Positions 33,081-37,783 of a DNA stretch of 37,783 bases are shown here, one piece after another. Below the pieces are notes generated by a model, which was not told the DNA's origin, ran no database searches, and saw nothing but the letters and a program-made list of their open reading frames with translations. Position 1 is the stretch's first letter. Every line of letters starts with the position of its first letter. A program made the translations under genes and the position numbers. The stretch covers positions 1 through 37,783 of the forward strand of contig DRQR01000111.1 in the NCBI GenBank assembly GCA_011371355.1, read 5' to 3'. This DNA is from Actinomycetota bacterium. Lineage in GTDB: Bacteria; Actinomycetota; Acidimicrobiia; Spongiisociales; UBA5794.

Positions 33081-34262
33081 ATGGAGGTCCCCACCCTCGA
33101 CGACCTCGACGTCGACGGACGGACCGTCCTCCTCCGGGCGGACCTCAACGTGCCCATCGCCGCGGGGGAGGTCGAGGACGACTTCAGGATCCGGGCGTCG
33201 TTGCCGACGCTCCGCGAGCTGCGCGAGCGGGCTCGTCGGGTGATCGTGGCCTCGCACCTCGGCCGACCCGGAGGGGTCGATCCCTCCCTGTCGCTGGCGC
33301 CGGTCACGCGCCGGCTCGGCGAGCTCGGAGGTTTCCCCACCGTCCAGGCCCCCGCGGTGGTCGGTCCCGAGGTGGCCGCCACCCTCGCCGCCGCGCCGCC
33401 GGATGCGGTCGTGGTGCTCGAGAACACCCGCTTCGAGCCGGGGGAGACGAAGAACGATCCGAACCTCGCCGAGGCCCTCGCCGTGCTCGCGGATCGGTTC
33501 GTCAACGATGCCTTCGGTACCGCCCATCGAGCCCACGCCTCCACCGTGGGGGTGGCCGAGCGGCTCCCCTCGGCGGCCGGACGGCTGCTCGAGGCAGAGC
33601 TCGCCGCCTTCGACCGGCTCCTCCACGATCCCGACCAGCCCTACGTCGTGGTGATGGGCGGGGCGAAGCTCGCCGACAAGCTCGGCGTCATGCGGAACCT
33701 CCTCCCGAAGGTCGATCTCATGCTCGTGGGGGGCGGGATGTGCTTCACCCTCCTCGCCGCCGAGGGCTACGAGGTCGGCGACTCCCTCGTGGACGAGGAT
33801 CGTCTCGACGAGGTGCGGGAGCTCCTCGAGGGACCCGAGGGTTCGAAGGTCGTGGTGCCCTACGACGTGGTCGTCGCCGACCGGTTCGCTCCGGACGCCT
33901 CCACGAAGGTGGTGCCCGGGACCGCGATCCCGGAGGGCTGGATGGGGCTCGACGTGGGGCCGGAGACCGTGACCCGCTTCGGCGAGGTCGTCCGTGCCGC
34001 CGAGAGCGTGTTCTGGAACGGCCCGATGGGCGTCTTCGAATGGAAGGCCTTTCGGGCCGGCACCGCGGGGATCGCCGAGGCCGTCGCCGCCTGCGAGGGA
34101 TACACGGTGGTCGGTGGCGGCGACTCGGTGGCGGCCCTGCGGGCCCTCGGGCTCGAGCACGCCGTCTCGCACCTGTCGAGCGGGGGCGGCGCCGGGCTGG
34201 CGTTGCTCGAGGGGCGGACCCTGCCGGCGGTGGCCGCCCTCGAGCGTTGGAGGAGGACATGA
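33081..34262 (+). CDS. pgk: phosphoglycerate kinase
   Basis: [68 protein letters not shown]. Confidence 0.96.
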   Translation: MEVPTLDDLDVDGRTVLLRADLNVPIAAGEVEDDFRIRASLPTLRELRERARRVIVASHLGRPGGVDPSLSLAPVTRRLGELGGFPTVQAPAVVGPEVAATLAAAPPDAVVVLENTRFEPGETKNDPNLAEALAVLADRFVNDAFGTAHRAHASTVGVAERLPSAAGRLLEAELAAFDRLLHDPDQPYVVVMGGAKLADKLGVMRNLLPKVDLMLVGGGMCFTLLAAEGYEVGDSLVDEDRLDEVRELLEGPEGSKVVVPYDVVVADRFAPDASTKVVPGTAIPEGWMGLDVGPETVTRFGEVVRAAESVFWNGPMGVFEWKAFRAGTAGIAEAVAACEGYTVVGGGDSVAALRALGLEHAVSHLSSGGGAGLALLEGRTLPAVAALERWRRT

Positions 34263-35023
34263 GGAAGGCACTCATCGCAGGCAACTGGAAGATGCACAAG
34301 AACCACCTCGAGGCGATCCAGGTGGTCCAGAAGCTCGGCTACCGACTCGATCCCGCCGACCACGAGCGAGTCGAGGTGGTGGTCTGCCCGCCCTTCACCG
34401 CCCTCCGGTCGGTGCAGACGGTCATCGAGGCGGACCACCTGCTCATCCGCCTCGGCGCCCAGAACTGCCACTGGGAGGACGCGGGGGCGTTCACCGGGGA
34501 GGTGGCGCCGGGGATGCTCGCCAAGCTCTCGGTGCGCTACGTGATCGTCGGGCACTCCGAGCGCCGTCGCCTCTTCGGGGAGACCGACGAGGTGGTGAAT
34601 CGGAAGGTGAAGGCGGTCCTCCGGCACGGGATGACGCCGATCGTCTGCGTCGGGGAGACCGAGGCCGAACGGGACGACGACGTCGCCGAAGACCGGGTCG
34701 CCGCCCAGGTCGCCCGGTCCCTCGCCGGCCTCGACCCCGAGGTGGTCGCCGGGCTCGTCGTGGCCTACGAGCCGGTCTGGGCCATCGGCACCGGGAGGAC
34801 GGCGTCGCCCGACGACGCCGGGGCGATGGCGGCGCTCATCCGGAGCGAGGTGGCGACCCGCTGGGCGGAGGCCGCCGACTCGCTGCGGATCCTCTACGGG
34901 GGATCGGTGAATCCGGGCAACATCGCGGGGTTCATGGCGAAGCGCGACCTCGACGGGGCGCTCGTGGGCGGGGCGTCCCTCGATCCGGACACCTTCGCCT
35001 CGGTCGTTCGATACTGGGTGTGA
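34259..35023 (+). CDS. tpiA: triosephosphate isomerase
   Basis: [59 protein letters not shown] overlap with pgk. Confidence 0.97.
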   Translation: MRKALIAGNWKMHKNHLEAIQVVQKLGYRLDPADHERVEVVVCPPFTALRSVQTVIEADHLLIRLGAQNCHWEDAGAFTGEVAPGMLAKLSVRYVIVGHSERRRLFGETDEVVNRKVKAVLRHGMTPIVCVGETEAERDDDVAEDRVAAQVARSLAGLDPEVVAGLVVAYEPVWAIGTGRTASPDDAGAMAALIRSEVATRWAEAADSLRILYGGSVNPGNIAGFMAKRDLDGALVGGASLDPDTFASVVRYWV

Positions 35024-35025
35024 CG

Positions 35026-35766
35026 ATGGCGACGCTCGTCCTCCTCCGCCACGGTCAGAGCACCTGGAACCTCGAGAACCGGTTCACGGGCTGGACGGAC
35101 GTCCCCCTGACCGAACGGGGGGTCGCCGAGGCCCGGGCCGCCGGGCGAATGCTCGCCGAGGAGGGCCTCGAGCCCGACGTCGTCCACACCTCGGTGCTGC
35201 GTCGGGCCATCGACACGGCGGTGCTCGCCCTCGACGAGCTGGGTCGTCCCTGGGTGCCGATGGCGAAGCACTGGCGACTCAACGAGCGGCACTACGGCGC
35301 GCTCCAGGGGCTCGACAAGAAGGAGACGGCCCGGATCCACGGGAAGGAACAGGTCCATCGCTGGCGTCGCTCCTACGACGTGCCGCCGCCGCCCCTCGAT
35401 CCCGACGACGAGCGCTGGGCGGGGCGGGATCCTCGGTATGCGTGGATGCCGCCCGAGCTCGTTCCGGCCACCGAGTGCCTCAAGGACGTCGTCGCTCGGA
35501 TGCTGCCCTACTGGTACGACCGGATCGTCCCCGACCTGCGGGACGGGCGGGTGGTCTTGATCGCCGCCCACGGGAACTCTCTCCGGGCCCTCGTCAAGCA
35601 CCTCGACGACGTCCCCGACGACGAGATCCCCGGGGTGAACATCCCCACGGGCATCCCGCTCCACTACGAGCTCGACGAGGACCTCCGGCCGGTCTCCCGC
35701 CGCTACCTGGGCGATCCCGAGGCGGCCGCTCGGGCCGCCGCGGAGGTGGCGGCCCAGGCGGGCTGA
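35026..35766 (+). CDS. gpmA: 2,3-bisphosphoglycerate-dependent phosphoglycerate mutase
   Basis: [61 protein letters not shown]. Confidence 0.95.
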   Translation: MATLVLLRHGQSTWNLENRFTGWTDVPLTERGVAEARAAGRMLAEEGLEPDVVHTSVLRRAIDTAVLALDELGRPWVPMAKHWRLNERHYGALQGLDKKETARIHGKEQVHRWRRSYDVPPPPLDPDDERWAGRDPRYAWMPPELVPATECLKDVVARMLPYWYDRIVPDLRDGRVVLIAAHGNSLRALVKHLDDVPDDEIPGVNIPTGIPLHYELDEDLRPVSRRYLGDPEAAARAAAEVAAQAG

Positions 35767-35791
35767 GCTGGTAGGACCTGGAAGGGTCGGC

Positions 35792-35820
35792 TTGCAGTAG
35801 GGCGCGTGGGCGTCCATACT
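35792..35820 (+). promoter_or_regulatory. promoter upstream of secG (TTGCAG-17-CATACT)
   Basis: TTGCAG at 35792-35797, 17-bp spacer, CATACT at 35815-35820. Confidence 0.4.
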
Positions 35821-35831
35821 TCTCCCGGTCC

Positions 35832-36113
35832 ATGCCCGTCTCGTTCGCGGGCGCGACGGAAAGGCTCCACGTGCTGATCGGAATCGTCACGGTCCTTCAG
35901 CTCATCACCGCCCTCGCCCTCATCTTCCTCGTCCTGTTGCATTCGGGACGCGGCGGGGGCATGTCGGACATGTTCGGCGGCGGGATGGGCGGAGGACAGC
36001 TCACCGGCTCGACGGTGGTTGAGCGCAATCTCGACCGTCTGACGGTCGCCGTGGCGATCCTGTTCGCCATCACCACGTTGTCGTTGACGTGGCTGCTGGC
36101 GGGTCAGGGCTGA
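35832..36113 (+). CDS. secG: preprotein translocase subunit SecG
   Basis: IVTVLQLITALALIFLVLLHSGRGGGMSDMFGGG...ERNLDRLTVAVAILFAITTLSLTWLL; downstream of glycolytic cluster. Internal GTG at 35871 is an alternative start. Confidence 0.9.
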   Translation: MPVSFAGATERLHVLIGIVTVLQLITALALIFLVLLHSGRGGGMSDMFGGGMGGGQLTGSTVVERNLDRLTVAVAILFAITTLSLTWLLAGQG

Positions 36114-36153
36114 TCGACGTGGGTGATCCTGGAGCAACAAGGAGGCAGTCCCT

Positions 36154-37783
36154 TTGAAACGTTTGTGGCGCAGCCGCAAGGTCGGGATCCTCGTCGTACT
36201 CACCGCGTTCGCCCTCGTGGCGGCCGCGTGCGGCAGCGGTAACCAGCCCGCCGAGACGACGACGACGTCCACGACCCAGGCAACGACGACCACGGAGCCC
36301 CCGACCACCACGACGACGACCGAACCGAAGTTCGAGAAGCCGTACGGTGGCGAGGCGATCGTGGCCGACGACCAGGAACCCCCCACGCTGAACCCCTTCG
36401 TCCCGGGCGGTGACAACTTCATCGTCTCGATCATCGGACAGGGGTACTTCGCGGGCGTCCAGGAAGTCGACGGGTACACCCTCGAGCTCGTCCCCGAACT
36501 CGTGACCGAGCTCCCGACCGTCTCGAACGGCGGCGTGACGATCAACGACGACGGGACGATGACGGTCACCTATCAGATCCGCGAGGAGGCGGTCTGGGAG
36601 GACGGGACCCCGATCACGGGCCACGACTTCCAGTTCACCCTCGAGACGATCCTCGATCCGGATCTCCCGATCGACAAGACGAACTACGAGGACATCGTCG
36701 CCTACGAGGCCACCGACAAGACCTTCACGTACACCCTGAAGGCCCCGACCGTCCTCTACGAGCTCCTCTTCGGCGTCATCCTCCCCAAGCACGCCGTCGA
36801 GGGGTCGGACTTCGTGGCCGACTGGAACGAGAAGATGTGGCCCTCGGCCGGTCCCTTCAAGTTCGACGAGTGGAAGAAGGGCGAGTTCGTCCGCCTGGTC
36901 AGGAACGACAACTACTGGAAGACCGATCCCGAGACCGGTCAGCAGTTGCCGTACCTCGACGCGGTGACGTTCAAGTTCATCCCGGAGACCGAGTCGATCA
37001 TCAACGCCTTCAAGGCCCGTGAGGTCGACATCATCCAGCCGCCGCCGGCGACCGAGACGATCGAGCAGCTCCAGGCCCTCGAGCCCGAAGGTGCCCGAGT
37101 CGAGGTCCTCAGCGGACCGGTGTGGGAGCACCTGAACTTCCAGTTCGGGCCGGGCCGCCTCGAGCGGAACGAGAACTCCTGCAACGACAACCTGAACATG
37201 CGGAAGGCGGTCGCCCACACGATCGACAAGCAGCTCATCGTCGACGAGATCCTCGCCGGCCAGGTCGAGCCGCTCGACTCGTACGTGGACGCCTTCAGCC
37301 CGACGCTGTCCCAGCAGGCCTGGGCGCAGTACGACCACAACGTCGACAAGGCGAAGGAGTTCTACGCCAAGGCGGTCGAGGAGACCGGCAAGGAGTGCTC
37401 GGTCGTGTTCTCGACGACCTCGAACAACGACGCCCGGGTGAAGCTCTCCGAGCTCTTCGTCGGGATGTTCGGTGCGGTCGGGATCCCCTACGAGAACCAG
37501 CTCGAGGACTCGCAGATCTTCTTCGGCGAGACCCTCGACAACGGCAAGTGGGACCTCGGCGAGTGGGCCTGGGTCGGCTCGCCGGGTCTGTCGGGTCTCG
37601 TGGGCATCCACGACGTGTTCGATCCGGAGTCGCCGCCGCCCGACGGCTCGAACTACTACCGCTGGGGCACCGAGGACTCGTCCGTCCAGGACGAGAACAC
37701 GGCCCGCTTCGCGGAGATCCGGGACGCGATGAACGAGACGGTGGACGACGCCGAGCTCGTGGCCCTCATCAACGAGGCCGAGC
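36154..37783 (+). CDS. ABC transporter family-5 solute-binding lipoprotein (peptide/nickel type), 3' truncated
   Basis: TTG start after GGAGG; MKRLWRSRKVGILVVLTAFALVAAACGSG lipobox; Thr-rich linker; YQIREEAVWEDGTPITGHDFQFTLETILDP, GPFKFDEWKKGEFVRLVRNDNYW, MRKAVAHTIDKQLIVDEILAGQ. Not in the ORF track in this frame. Confidence 0.92.
   Translation, partial: MKRLWRSRKVGILVVLTAFALVAAACGSGNQPAETTTTSTTQATTTTEPPTTTTTTEPKFEKPYGGEAIVADDQEPPTLNPFVPGGDNFIVSIIGQGYFAGVQEVDGYTLELVPELVTELPTVSNGGVTINDDGTMTVTYQIREEAVWEDGTPITGHDFQFTLETILDPDLPIDKTNYEDIVAYEATDKTFTYTLKAPTVLYELLFGVILPKHAVEGSDFVADWNEKMWPSAGPFKFDEWKKGEFVRLVRNDNYWKTDPETGQQLPYLDAVTFKFIPETESIINAFKAREVDIIQPPPATETIEQLQALEPEGARVEVLSGPVWEHLNFQFGPGRLERNENSCNDNLNMRKAVAHTIDKQLIVDEILAGQVEPLDSYVDAFSPTLSQQAWAQYDHNVDKAKEFYAKAVEETGKECSVVFSTTSNNDARVKLSELFVGMFGAVGIPYENQLEDSQIFFGETLDNGKWDLGEWAWVGSPGLSGLVGIHDVFDPESPPPDGSNYYRWGTEDSSVQDENTARFAEIRDAMNETVDDAELVALINEAE

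Overview
High-GC bacterial chromosomal window, almost fully coding, with an actinobacterial character (inference: possibly Acidimicrobiia-like). Left to right: 3' end of a sensor kinase, a lipoprotein cytochrome c, trpC-trpF-trpB-trpA, and tRNA-Leu(CAA) on the minus strand. A monoderm-type Tad/Flp pilus locus follows: TadE, a TadG-like protein, (coiled-coil ORF, polA, rpsA), CpaB, CpaE, CpaF, TadB, TadC, a polytopic membrane protein, and a 56-aa Flp pilin on the minus strand that is absent from the supplied ORF track. Next come a NarL/LuxR-type response regulator and histidine kinase (minus), coaE, uvrB, uvrA, a GT87-like membrane protein (minus), a methyltransferase, a small ORF, uvrC, rapZ, yvcK, gap, pgk, tpiA, gpmA, secG, and the 5' part of a family-5 solute-binding lipoprotein. 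I saw no CRISPR array, transposon, prophage or defence island. The most interesting signals are: (i) two divergent intergenic regions where -10 elements on opposite strands share one TA step (ANNNTANNNT), plus a recurrent TANNNT-6/8 nt-start signature suggesting leaderless transcription; (ii) a perfect 30-bp palindrome inside yvcK; (iii) absence of whiA from its usual place between yvcK and gap; (iv) an approximately 32-aa insertion in the NAD-binding domain of GAPDH; (v) a split Tad locus with an unusual TadG-like ectodomain, a candidate GT-C-like enzyme, and a pilin gene downstream of a two-component system with an 18-bp palindrome between them.
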